A stretch of DNA of 28,563 nt from Chara braunii (Eukaryota; Streptophyta; Charophyceae; Charales; Characeae). Below, piece after piece: positions 9,308-17,820 of the stretch (position 1 is its first letter; each line of letters opens with the position of its first letter). Under the pieces are notes generated by a model. That model did not search any database. It saw only the letters and a program-made list of their open reading frames with translations, and had not been told where the DNA came from. Made by a program: the position numbers and the translations under genes. The stretch spans positions 2,554,447 to 2,583,009 of the forward strand of contig BFEA01000163.1 in assembly GCA_003427395.1 (NCBI GenBank). Reading direction: 5' to 3'.

Positions 9308-11318
9308 TTACGGGGCATGCTTATGGGCATAACCCGTCATGCAACCGTTAAACATTTCAGGCGGATAGCCTTGCATCCGTAGCTGTCTCTTCACCGTAAG
9401 TAGTGCGAGTCCTGCCAACTCATCTGAGGAAGACATCCTCCGAATTCGGTGCAGTGTACTCGTAATAACAGCTTTCTTCTGTTTCCTCATCGAAAACGGG
9501 TTGAAGTCCTGGAAAGTATGGTACGACAGTGCCCCGTCTTCCCAGACCTGCTCATAATTCTTGGGATAGCACTGGCACGAGACAATGTTCTCGGTTATCT
9601 CAATTTTCATACCCAGGAAATCCCATGCTCCATTGCCCCTGTCGGTCCTTTTCAGTGTTACCTGCTTGTCGTAGGTATCGTCAAACTTTCTCATCACCTC
9701 TCGGCAGCGCTTGGTACCACTTCTCGCCGGGCACCAGACAAATATTGATACGTCATCGATGAGCCTCATTCCTCTCACCAGGCTCCTATCAGCTCCCAGG
9801 CTCGTGAGGAACTGGTACTCATTCATGGCGCACAGTATACATGCTAATGGGGGGCTACTGCTCTTCCCCATTGGAATACCCACCTGCTGCTGAATTAACC
9901 TATCTGGCGCGAACAGGTAGGTGTGGCTAAACTCATAGTTCACCATATTTCGAATGGTCTCGAAACTCACCTCCAACCACCATTCGTTCCCTGTTTTCTT
10001 CACAAAAGCCAACCCTTTCCCTTTCCTTTTGATATTCACACTCACCCTTCCCTTTTGGTTCATACCACTCCAGGATCCATTCCACAACCGCTCGAATGGA
10101 CCTGTGCGGAAGCTGGCTAAACATTTCCTTGATATCGTACGCCGCTCCTATCAATTCCCCCGTTCCTTTCGAGCGAACGCAAGTGTTCACTTCGTCGATC
10201 CTTACCTTCAGCAAATCAGTTGACTTAAGATTAAAGTGGGTCGATTTTGGGAGTAGGAAGAGCAGATGATTGAGGGTTCTTGCTACTCTTCCACCGGCTA
10301 ACTTCGTTGGTTCCGAAAACGTCGGGCTTATCAGTCGGAATCGACATATGTCCTTATGCTTCAGAATAATGTACGCCCGTCCACATGTTCCACTCCTGTC
10401 CCACTTTCCCAACGCTTCTAAGCCACATGCCTTATAGGCAGTTTCACATTTAGTAATGATCTCAGCCTCAGTTTCCCATACTGCTGAAAAACTCGGGCTG
10501 CCCCAGAACGTAGCGTTCATTCCTTCAGAGTACACGCGTGGGCACATTGTCACCGTTTTGGCTGCATTTCTATCTACCGCCGTTAGTACCATCCCAGCAA
10601 ACAAATCTTTACAACTCCGGACCTCATCCAATAGCCCATGATCATCATTCCTCCGCTCCCTCCAACAGCAAGAGACTTCACTTACACTAACAGTTGATTT
10701 CACCCCCAATTTACACAAAGAATCATTGATATCACGCATGATTTTCACACCCCTAGTACAACCCCCAACTGGGACAATATTGCGAGCATTCTTCACAAAA
10801 ACTGGAACAGATCCTACGTCACTCACTCTGCATACCACATGACCCTCCACCTTTGGGAGGGCGCTGTCTGCACACGTGCAGACCCCCACCTTCTGCTGTG
10901 CTGCAAAACGATGATTATAAAGGATGTCCCCAACGGTAGGATTTTTCTTCCAAACTGTTAGGAGCCTTCGACACGTGAAAGCGGCAAGTGGCTCAGGGAG
11001 CTCCGCTCGCAGTTTATTCTCTACTAATTCCCGCACAGCCTGCATAGCCATGCCTAAGTCATAGGTCACCGACACACAGACTTTCCTTCTAATATTAAAC
11101 CGAAACTTCTGCCAAATCACACCGGCCAGTATATCCTTAAGATTCGCACGCGAGGCCGCTTTTGAGAAGTACCCAATCGCTGATACTAACTTCATCAGTT
11201 GCTCAATACTACATTTATACAATTTTTTCTTATTCCATTTGTTATGGATAAGCTGATGCAGCTCACGCTTCAGCCAGGCTTTCTCAACTGAAAGCTTCTT
11301 CAAACGCAAGTCGACTAC
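9308..11318 (-). pseudogene. Reverse transcriptase of the Penelope-like element, frameshifted
   Basis: Two overlapping minus-strand frames (9933-11318 and 9308-10087) together give one reverse transcriptase. The upstream frame holds a possible zinc-binding motif, CxC-x10-H-x2-C (near 10850-10900), the segment HKDICRFRLISPTFSEP, and motif A (AAYDIKEMFSQLP, about 10105-10145, catalytic Asp). A frameshift near 10030-10070 moves the reading to the second frame. That frame has motif B (QQVGIPMGKSSSPPLA, about 9843-9890), motif C (RLIDDVSIF, about 9740-9768, the Asp pair present) and DFLGMKIE (about 9597-9622). It ends at a stop at 9308. Catalytic aspartates are intact, so decay appears recent. The GC content is clearly above that of the surrounding repeats. 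Confidence 0.8.
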
Positions 11319-11900
11319 CTAAAAAATGCCTCCTTCCTCGAACTTACTCCTTAGTTCCGTAACCGGTTTACTTCCCGACCCGGCACGGATGATTGTCGCA
11401 CCTATGTCTTTCGTGATAAAGTCCCACCTCTGTCCCCAAACTTCCCCCCCTTCGGATCTGAACTTCTTTCCCCCTTTCCACGCAGTTGTGCATACCTCAG
11501 TGAAATTCACCGATCTTAGTCCATCCGTTTCAAAGATTATAGGCAGCTTCCTAACGACCTCATGACGTCTCTCTTTCTTCCTCTCCTTCCTCCCTCTTCG
11601 ATTTTTTCTTCGCTTCCTCCCCTTCTTCTTGCCCTTGGTGTTGAGAGACGGGGACCACTTCTTAATGTAAACCCGCTCAACTTGCTCAAGGTCATGTATC
11701 GGAGCGAAAGCAATGGGGATGACAATGTAATCCAAGGCATCCGCGTGCCTGAGACGACTATACAATTTCACATTACCAGCCTTATGCTTTGCTTTATACA
11801 GATGTTCCTCCCACCGAGTGAATAAGCAGATTATAAGCTACCTTTCGTCTGTCCGATATAAACCACTCTCGACCCAGGATTCAACATATATAAACACATT
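11319..11900 (-). pseudogene. GIY-YIG nuclease domain of the Penelope-like element, frameshifted
   Basis: Reading on the minus strand from an ATG at 11899, MCLYMLNPGSRVVYIGQTKG carries the YIG half of the GIY-YIG signature (the GIY half reads CLY). It soon hits a stop at 11831. One frame over, FTRWEEHLYKAKHK (near 11800-11830) and LEQVERVYIKKWSPSLNT (near 11635-11700) supply the Arg/His region, the conserved Glu and the closing P-x-LN typical of the fold. A run of about 25 Lys/Arg-rich residues follows (about 11560-11640), plausibly a nuclear or nucleic-acid-binding segment. The frame closes at a single TAG (11319-11321) directly in phase with the reverse transcriptase. Confidence 0.7.
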
Positions 11901-11904
11901 CCTT

Positions 11905-12284
11905 GGGGTCCTCCCATTCCTTGAGGTTTGTGTTAATTAACTCAGACCAATTACACACAAACTTTGCACCCCACTGCAACTCCCCATTTAGAACTAACAG
12001 CAACACTACGTATCTAAGGATGCTCTCCAAACCAATGCGCAGTTGCTTAGAACTCACTGTGCGCTACTCGTGGAGCTCCTTCCGTAGCCTAATGTAGGTC
12101 CTCAACTCATGCCACAGTTCACTTGTCCTACGGATTATCCATCCTCTGGTTGCCTTCTTCCATAATCGTCTCTCTAATTTCCTCCGCCGGCTCCTCACGC
12201 CGCTGAGTATCACGGATCACGATCCCGACCGCATGCGGTCTTGGTGTTGGCTCTACCGATACTGACGGTTGTGGTGTTGTCTGC
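11905..12284 (-). other. 5' end of the Penelope-like element
   Basis: About 380 bp upstream of the GIY-YIG motif on the minus strand. Short open stretches exist but no domain is recognised. It may include further decayed N-terminal coding sequence or a 5' untranslated promoter region. It abuts the GCCCG target duplication at 12285-12289. Confidence 0.45.
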
Positions 12285-12302
12285 GCCCGATTGGTAGCCT
12301 AG
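12285..12302 (+). mobile_element. Displaced right terminus of the interrupted CTAGGCTACCAG element
   Basis: GCCCGATTGGTAGCCTAG matches the normal right terminus (GGCCCGGCTGGTAGCCTAG). It continues the element that stops at 8394 on the other side of the retroelement. The shared GCCCG marks the insertion site. Confidence 0.75.
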
Positions 12303-12330
12303 GTTTCTTTTGATTAAAATACTTATTTTT

Positions 12331-12466
12331 CTAGGCTACTAGAGTGGTCTGGGACCACTTGCCCAACCGAGCCAAAAAATATTAAAAATCATATTGAAAA
12401 AAATTAAACATTGTTTTTTATTTCTTATTTGATAAAGAATTTCTATAAGACCCTAAGGTAAAACTA
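12331..12466 (+). mobile_element. CTAGGCTACCAG element, left end and truncated core
   Basis: The left terminus CTAGGCTACTAG (12331-12342), GTGGTCTGGGACCACTTGCC and part of the core (TTGATAAAGAATTTCTATAA, CCTAAGGTAAAA). The core is cut at about 12465 by a CGAACG-type element, and an AAAACTTGTAAAATC fragment resumes at 12812. A nested insertion is likely. Confidence 0.55.
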
Positions 12467-12467
12467 C

Positions 12468-12806
12468 GGAGCGCCGTGTTTGCATTCAGAGGCGAACGCG
12501 AACAAGCGCCCAAAACCCTCCGAACGAGAAATAAAAATTATTAAAGAAAAACACATAGCTCGCAGAAAAATCTGAAAAAACTATATGTTATGTAAAATAA
12601 CAATACAAGCAATGTTTGCCTTGGAGTCATGTTCAAATTCGTAGCCAATCATGAGTTAAGAATAAAAAAACCGATTTTTTGTTATTTTTTGTTTTTTATG
12701 GAAAAAAAAAATGTTCGCCCGAACATGTTCGCGAGCTGTTCGCGCGAACTCGCGAACACGTTCGTGCGAACATGAAGGGGCCCGAACACGTTCGCCGTGC
12801 TACGCA
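12468..12806. mobile_element. CGAACG-type short element inserted in a CTAGGCTACCAG element
   Basis: The left end GGAGCGCCGTGTTTGC (12470) runs into GAGGCGAACGCGAACAAGCG and CTCCGAACGAG. A minus-strand core lies at about 12570-12670 (TATGTTATGTAAAATAACA, TTTGCCTTGGAGTCATG). The right end is palindrome-rich (TTCGCGAG...CTCGCGAA, GAACACGTTCG) and stops at GCCGTGCTACGCAG. The host core reads GGTAAAACTA before it and GGTAAAACTTG after it, so GGTAAAACT may flank the insertion as a duplication. Confidence 0.55.
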
Positions 12807-12972
12807 GAGGTAAAACTTGTAAAATCTATGTTTTTTTCATAACATAATTTTTTCCCAGATTCTTTTGATACTTTGTTCTTTTTTCTTTTTTTAGTCGGAC
12901 CTACTCTGGCCCATGCACAACCACGTAGCCTGGGCTAACAAGGTGCCCCGGGCGGCACGACTGGAAACCTAG
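12807..12972 (+). mobile_element. Remainder of interrupted CTAGGCTACCAG element, right end
   Basis: GGTAAAACTTGTAAAATC and TTTCATAACATAAT continue the core cut at 12465. The right GC block follows (CGGACCTACTCTGGCCCATG, CCCCGGGCGGCACGACTGG) with an altered terminus, CTGGAAACCTAG (12961-12972). Confidence 0.5.
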
Positions 12973-13237
12973 TTATTTTTTTATTTTCGATTTTAAAAGA
13001 AAAAAAATATTTTTCAATCCAGAACTAAACGTATCGGGTTGTAGGTATTTTCAAACCCTACAAGGTTACAACCTCATATTTTTGTTTTTCTATCTTTCCA
13101 TGAATTTGTTTTTTTTTTTAATATGTCAAATTCTCAGTCGCGCCCAACCGCTCGGGCAATGGTCTGTGGTCAGGATCCCGACCACAATCTGCGTTTGACC
13201 TCACAGTCCTAACAGCGGAGGATTCATAAGCCGAGGA
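12973..13237. other. Intergenic, no gene seen
   Basis: AT-rich sequence with a GC-moderate patch (13135-13237) around GGTCTGTGGTCAGGATCCC and GACCACAATC, an imperfect inverted pair. It may be a diverged left-end block. Confidence 0.35.
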
Positions 13238-13622
13238 TACTCGCCTGGCCGGACCACAAAAAAGAAATAAATAATAATATATATATATATTTTTTAATTG
13301 GGTAAAAAATTTATATGGTTCCCAAAGACAAACTTTATTCACTTTATATTTCTGCATAACATAGTGTTTTTCGTTGTTTTTTTGTTTTTGTGACCTTCCC
13401 TGGTCCTTGCACGACCGGCCAACCGGTAGCCTAAGAAAAATGAAAAAAAAAATGTTATGTTGAAATAAAAATTAAAATACGTTCGCCTAATGGTCACATC
13501 GAAATACATTACCAAATTTAGAATAAAAAAATAACATTGAAAAAGGAATTTTTTATTTTTAAGTTTTTTATTATTTTTTTGTCTGGTCGTGCAAGAGGTT
13601 TTGAGCCACTCTGGTAGACTAC
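13238..13622. mobile_element. Two CTAGGCTACCAG elements head to head
   Basis: A plus-strand copy runs from the left-end block CTCGCCTGGCCGGACCA (13239), through the core (GGGTAAAAAATTTATATGG, TTCTGCATAACATAG), to the right end ending CCGGTAGCCTAA (13423-13434). It is followed at once by a minus-strand core (13443-13540) and an inverted left end (CTGGTCGTGCAAGAGG, CCACTCTGGTAGACTA) to 13622. The whole forms an imperfect palindrome of about 385 bp. Confidence 0.5.
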
Positions 13623-13643
13623 ATTTTTACCAAAAGCTGGGTA

Positions 13644-14314
13644 GCACGGCGTATGCGTACGCGGTGGCTACGCGTACGTATTCCAACATACGCGTACGAA
13701 CCCAAAATTGTGCGAGTACATAAAAAAAAAAAAAAAATCAAGATAATTCGTATGTTGTGCAGAATAATGATACAAACAACATTTCTTTGGGAGTCATACC
13801 CATATTCCCAACCAATCTTGATTCAAAAATTGAAAACCTTAAAGAAAACTTTAAAATAATAATCATAATAAAAAACTTTTTAAAAATAGTTCTAAAATTA
13901 TTATGATAATATTACCTTTTTTTAAGTTTTTTATTTCTTACTCGAGTTTAATTGGGAATTTGGGGATGACTTTCGGGCAAAAGTTGTTTGTATCATGTTT
14001 CTGCATAACATATATTTGTTACAAAAGTTTTTTTTTTTCCTAATTTTTAAAATTTTTATTTCAATTTGTTTGTTTTTTGTGTCTTTGATTTNTCACTCGA
14101 GTTTCGTACAGAATTTGGCAACAAGTCCTAGGCAAAATTTGTTTGAAATATCGTTTTAGATAATATATTTTTTTTTCAGATTTTTTTTTAGATTTGTTTT
14201 TGTTTTTTTTGTTTTACGTATTCCCACGTACGGGAGTACGTGTACGCGTGTACGTGTAGCATATAGGAATACGTGTACGCATGCACGCACAACCCTCGTA
14301 TACGTACGCCGTGC
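13644..14314. mobile_element. CGTACG-type element with GCACGGCGTAYGYRTACG inverted ends
   Basis: The left end GCACGGCGTATGCGTACG (13644-13661) and right end CGTATACGTACGCCGTGC (14297-14314) are inverted repeats with two mismatches. Inside are a minus-strand core (13740-13830) and two plus-strand cores (about 13930-14020 and 14095-14170), giving 671 bp with no protein. Both end regions are packed with GTACGTGTACGCG-type words. The outer GCACGGCG is shared with the CGAACG-type ends. Confidence 0.65.
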
Positions 14315-14714
14315 AAACCAGACCAAAAGTTTCAAATTATTGTTCTTAGATTACCAATACTAAATTTTGTTGTTGACTAAAACATATACTAAAAAGACAT
14401 GATTGAAACTCGATATCCAATTATGTTGTTGACTTTTCGAATTAAATTTTGTTAAATTTTGTGATAAATTCATTGTTAACGTCTTGCAATATTGTTCTTA
14501 GATTACCAATAAGCAAGTACTTATGTATATATACACATGATTTTCTCGTTATTTTTTTATATCACATATTACATCATTTTCTTTATATATTCTCTTTACA
14601 TATTTTATTTTATTGAAAAGTTATAAGTAAAAACTGTGCAAACTATTTTTTTACCAGATCGCCAATGTTGACATATTTTTTTCGTAAAAATAAAGAAGTA
14701 CTTTTTTTAATGTT
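14315..14714. other. AT-rich intergenic sequence, no gene seen
   Basis: The phrase GTTCTTAGATTACCAATA occurs twice (14341 and 14494, spaced about 153 bp), with shared flanks such as TTAAATTTTGTT. No coding or RNA signal. Confidence 0.4.
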
Positions 14715-14950
14715 ATTGGGCCGAATATCCGAGGCCCTCCTGGCCGTTTAGGTTTATCCGGTCGGACAACCAGTCAGACGTCCTCACGGCGTAGTCTATC
14801 CAAGCCCGAATGCCAAAAAAACAAATTCAAAAAAAAAAAAAAAACATTAAAGAAAAGTAAAAAAAAACTATCTTTTGCAAAATATAAACTAGACAACTTT
14901 TACCTTGAGGTCACATCGAAATTCTTCATCAAATTTAAAATACAAAATAA
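14715..14950 (-). mobile_element. Diverged short element, minus-strand core
   Basis: A GC-rich end (GGGCCGAATATCCGAGGCCC, TCCGGTCGGACAACCAGTC, AAGCCCGAATGCC) precedes a minus-strand core (ATCTTTTGCAAAATATAAAC, AGACAACTTTTACCTTGAGG, TTCTTCATCAAATTTAAAAT). No inverted terminus is recognised. Confidence 0.45.
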
Positions 14951-15290
14951 AATCAAAGACACCCTCAATATCAACACGATAATCATGAGAACGAGGGCTT
15001 AACTATCATAGTACTATCATCATGAAGTACACCATCGCTGTAAATGAAACCACAACGATCTCAACCCTTCTGCCCTTGTACTACTCAGGTGGAAAATTGT
15101 TTCCCGCACTCCATAAGGTATCCTTTATACTATCTGTTGTTTGAGAGCTGACTGCTATAGTACTGCGCCTTCACACGTTCGAAATTTCTACTTTCTAGGA
15201 AAAAAATAAATGAAAAAAACAGAAAGTCGAAAGCACTCAAACGGTACAAAATGGTCAAAAATAAAAAACGGCGACTGAAGAAAACACTTA
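14951..15290. other. Unassigned sequence left of the U6 fragment
   Basis: Mixed composition; no open frame, core or terminus. I looked for U6 upstream promoter elements or the U6 5' stem here and could not identify either. Confidence 0.35.
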
Positions 15291-15300
15291 TTAAAACTGA

Positions 15301-15326
15301 GAGAAGATTAGCATGGCCCTTGTGCA
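15301..15326 (+). pseudogene. U6 snRNA fragment, middle part
   Basis: GAGAAGATTAGCATGGCCC is identical to the conserved U6 segment after the ACAGAGA box, and TTGTGCA continues it with two C-to-T changes. The first bases of the ACAGAGA box are altered (TGAGAGA) and the 5' stem of U6 is not recognisable upstream. The match stops where a GGGCCTCG terminus begins (15329). The next U6 bases resume 3.1 kb away at 18427, so this is a U6 gene or pseudogene split by insertion. Confidence 0.85.
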
Positions 15327-15362
15327 TCGGGCCTCGTTGCACAACCCTTGAATCGTGAGAAA

Positions 15363-15476
15363 TCAAGAGTTCATCACCGCTGCACTAACTTTTGATTCCC
15401 TGTCCTAAATTTCCCTTCAAGAGTTGGTCCGACCCTTCAAGAGGTGCCAAAAACGGCCCATCCGACGAGCTCTTGA
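15363..15476. repeat. Subterminal TCAAGAG / CTCTTGA motifs, left end
   Basis: Exact heptamers at 15363-15369, 15417-15423 and 15437-15443 (TCAAGAG) and 15470-15476 (CTCTTGA). The same heptamer fills the element at 18452-18933. Repeated short motifs just inside the ends are typical transposase-binding sites of DNA transposons; that role here is inferred. Confidence 0.6.
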
Positions 15477-15703
15477 AGCTTTCACAGTTCCCGCCTGCAG
15501 GGGCGTTTGTTTCAAACGAGGTCGACCCTTCGTGAGGTTTCAAATTCGAGAGTTGGCCTCCAGTCTCGGTGGAGAAATCATCGCTGCCCTGTCGTGTAGT
15601 GTCTTTTTAGTTTCTCAATCTTTTGTCCGACAGTCAAGAATGCTCATGAGAGTTGAGAGTGTGGAGTAACTGGGGCGACGACAACACTTGATGCCAATCC
15701 ACC

Positions 15704-15931
15704 TGTGTAACCGTGTGAAAGCACCGAACGCGCGTTCACGTTCGAACGCATGCGTTCATACGGGTCGAGGCCGCGATCAATCATGTTCAACTGTGCTACG
15801 TGCTACGTGGCACGGAAAAATTGAACGCGACCCCTCACCACACGCACACACGTCAGGGGCTTGGGGATGGTGGACCTCGTTGGTCAAAAACCGTACATGA
15901 TTAAAACACTCCCCGGAGGCCCACCCCCCTA
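15704..15931 (+). repeat. Inverted dispersed repeat, left copy
   Basis: From TGTGTAACCG, through GAACGCGCGTTCACG, GCATGCGTTCATACGGG, TACGTGGCACG, ATTGAACGCGACCCC and GGTGGACCTCGTTGG, to GGAGGCCCACC. It aligns in order with the reverse complement of 17795-18026. Conceptual translations are similar too (LCNR, LRATW), but that follows from the DNA identity and does not make it a gene. Confidence 0.65.
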
Positions 15932-16167
15932 CCCCGTCACCCCCCGCAAACACCGCCCTCCGCCCATACCAACCGCCATCCTCACCCACCCTCCTTCCCC
16001 GTCCCCACTTACAACCCCCCACCTGCGCCACCGAGGGTTCCTGGCCTGGGGTCCGCGCCCGGGACAGTGGGCAATGCTTATGGGCCGCCGGTTTGGGGGG
16101 GTTATTAGGGAGGGTCATGGGGGGCATAGGTGTGGGCGGGGTAGTGGGGGACGACGGCACCTCCTAG

Positions 16168-16170
<3 letters not shown>
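15932..16170. other. Pyrimidine- then purine-skewed GC-rich sequence, no gene seen
   Basis: A C-rich stretch (CCCACCC words, 15917-16030) gives way to G-rich sequence (GGTTTGGGGGGG, GGGTAGTGGGGG, 16085-16152). The forward open frame through it continues into the CT repeat and the N gap and has no domain. Confidence 0.4.

Positions 16171-16223
<53 letters not shown>
16171..16223. repeat. CT microsatellite at gap edge
   Basis: About 26 uninterrupted CT units end at the N run, which probably explains why assembly stopped here. Confidence 0.9.
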
Positions 16224-16778
16224 NNNNNNNNNNNNNNNNNNNNNNNNNNNNNNNNNNNNNNNNNNNNNNNNNNNNNNNNNNNNNNNNNNNNNNNNNNNNN
16301 NNNNNNNNNNNNNNNNNNNNNNNNNNNNNNNNNNNNNNNNNNNNNNNNNNNNNNNNNNNNNNNNNNNNNNNNNNNNNNNNNNNNNNNNNNNNNNNNNNNN
16401 NNNNNNNNNNNNNNNNNNNNNNNNNNNNNNNNNNNNNNNNNNNNNNNNNNNNNNNNNNNNNNNNNNNNNNNNNNNNNNNNNNNNNNNNNNNNNNNNNNNN
16501 NNNNNNNNNNNNNNNNNNNNNNNNNNNNNNNNNNNNNNNNNNNNNNNNNNNNNNNNNNNNNNNNNNNNNNNNNNNNNNNNNNNNNNNNNNNNNNNNNNNN
16601 NNNNNNNNNNNNNNNNNNNNNNNNNNNNNNNNNNNNNNNNNNNNNNNNNNNNNNNNNNNNNNNNNNNNNNNNNNNNNNNNNNNNNNNNNNNNNNNNNNNN
16701 NNNNNNNNNNNNNNNNNNNNNNNNNNNNNNNNNNNNNNNNNNNNNNNNNNNNNNNNNNNNNNNNNNNNNNNNNNNNNN
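16224..16778. other. Assembly gap (555 N)
   Basis: A run of N between the CT microsatellite and the left arm of a long hairpin. Open frames spanning it are artefacts. Confidence 0.98.
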
Positions 16779-17552
16779 GGGGGTGGGGGAATCCCCCTAA
16801 CACGGTTCAGACGGCCCATGCAGGCTCTCTGAAGGGTCCTCGCAGCCATGTGGCGCAGAGCCCCCCAACAAAATCAAGGCGGGCAGTGAATATGAAATAG
16901 AGCAGGAGATGACCGAATATATACTCAAGATTCGGATTCAGGTCTGTGTTTCAGCAGTTAAAGGTTGCTCACGTAGCTAGGCCGTGTTGGTCTATGCACG
17001 TGATTCTCAGGGCTTCAGGGCTTGGCTGCACTACTCACCAAATGTGCAAAACTACAATGAATCTTCTGCAGAACGTGGAATAATACGCCGCCATATGTTT
17101 TGTCTTTTTTTTATCGTTTTTCTTTTCTTTTGTGTTTCTTTTAGGACCACTAAACGTATTCCTAAGAAAAGAAAAATGAGAAAAAAGAAAAACAAAAAAA
17201 AAGAAAAACGAAAAAAAAAAAGACAAAACATATGGCGGCGTATTATTCCATGTTCTGTAGAAGATTCATTCTAGTTTTGCACATTTGGTGAGTAGTGCAG
17301 CCAAGCCCTGAAGCCTTGAGAATCACGTGCATAGACCAACACGGCCTAGCTACGTGAGCAACCCATAACTGCCAAAACACAGACTTGAATCCGAATCTTG
17401 AGTATATATTCGGCCAACTCCTGCTCTATTTCATATTCGTTGCCTGCCTTGATTTTGGTGGGGGGGTCTGCGCCACATGCCTGTGAGGACCCTTTAGAGA
17501 GCCTGCATGGGCCGTCTGAACTGTGTTAGGGGGATCCCCCCAACCCCCCCCC
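16779..17552. repeat. Long near-perfect hairpin (arms about 370 bp)
   Basis: The left arm 16779-17146 is the reverse complement of 17160-17552 with scattered mismatches and short indels. Paired landmarks are TTCAGACGGC with GCCGTCTGAA, GCTCACGTAG with CTACGTGAGC, and CGCCGCCATATG with CATATGGCGGCG. The apex is TTAGGA (17141-17146), 13 loop bases and TCCTAA (17160-17165). The outermost part is GGGGGAATCCCCCTAACAC with GTGTTAGGGGGATCCCCC. No coding sequence. It may be a foldback transposon or an inverted duplication able to give double-stranded RNA. Confidence 0.85.
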
Positions 17553-17566
17553 GAAAAAAAAGGAAC

Positions 17567-17648
17567 ATTCACACACACACACGCAAACACACACACACAC
17601 ACACACACACATTCACACACTTTTTTTTTTTTTTTTTTTTTTTTTTTG
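17567..17648. repeat. CA microsatellite and T tract
   Basis: ACACAC repeats with single interruptions (about 17569-17618) are followed by a T tract of about 27 bases. Confidence 0.9.
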
Positions 17649-17820
17649 TCTAAGGCACTGGGCCACACCCCCCCCCAAGCAGCGCCGCCGCTCCCTACGG
17701 GGTGGTGGGCCTCCCGTTTNCTTTTTTTTTTTTTTTTTTTTTCGTTTTGTCTAAGGCACTGGGCCACAGCTCCCCCCAAGCAGCGCCGCCGCTCCCTACG
17801 GGGTGGTGGGCCTCCCGTTT
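17648..17820 (-). repeat. SINE-like unit, two tandem copies with A tails (minus strand)
   Basis: Units at 17648-17719 and 17749-17820 are nearly identical and are separated by a T tract. On the minus strand each starts AAACGGGAGGCCCACCACCC, contains GAGCGGCGGCGCTGCTTGG, ends TGTGGCCCAGTGCCTTAGAC and then runs into polyA. TGGCCCAGTGCC resembles the box A of Leu/Ser tRNAs, and the A tail suggests retroposition. Part of the unit (GGAGGCCCACC) also belongs to the inverted repeat at 15704-15931. Confidence 0.5.

Larger units (their letters stand above)
8395..12284 (-). mobile_element. Penelope-like retroelement, degenerate
   Basis: A 3.9 kb minus-strand retroelement has an N-terminal GIY-YIG nuclease and a C-terminal reverse transcriptase. 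It copies RNA to DNA at a nick the nuclease makes in the target. The arrangement, the QQVGIPMGK and RLIDDV motifs and the lack of integrase, protease or LTRs point to a Penelope-like element with permuted domains, as known from green algae and some protists. It sits inside a CTAGGCTACCAG element, with GCCCG at 8390-8394 and again at 12285-12289. Two frameshifts and one in-frame stop show that this copy is not intact. Confidence 0.75.

Noticed and set aside
1-15000. CRISPR-like array of regularly spaced cores
   Set aside because: Core copies are on both strands, irregularly spaced and much longer than CRISPR repeats, and there are no cas genes.
15861-16849. Long forward and reverse frames through the N run
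   Set aside because: Open only because N codons cannot be stops; the rest is a CT repeat.
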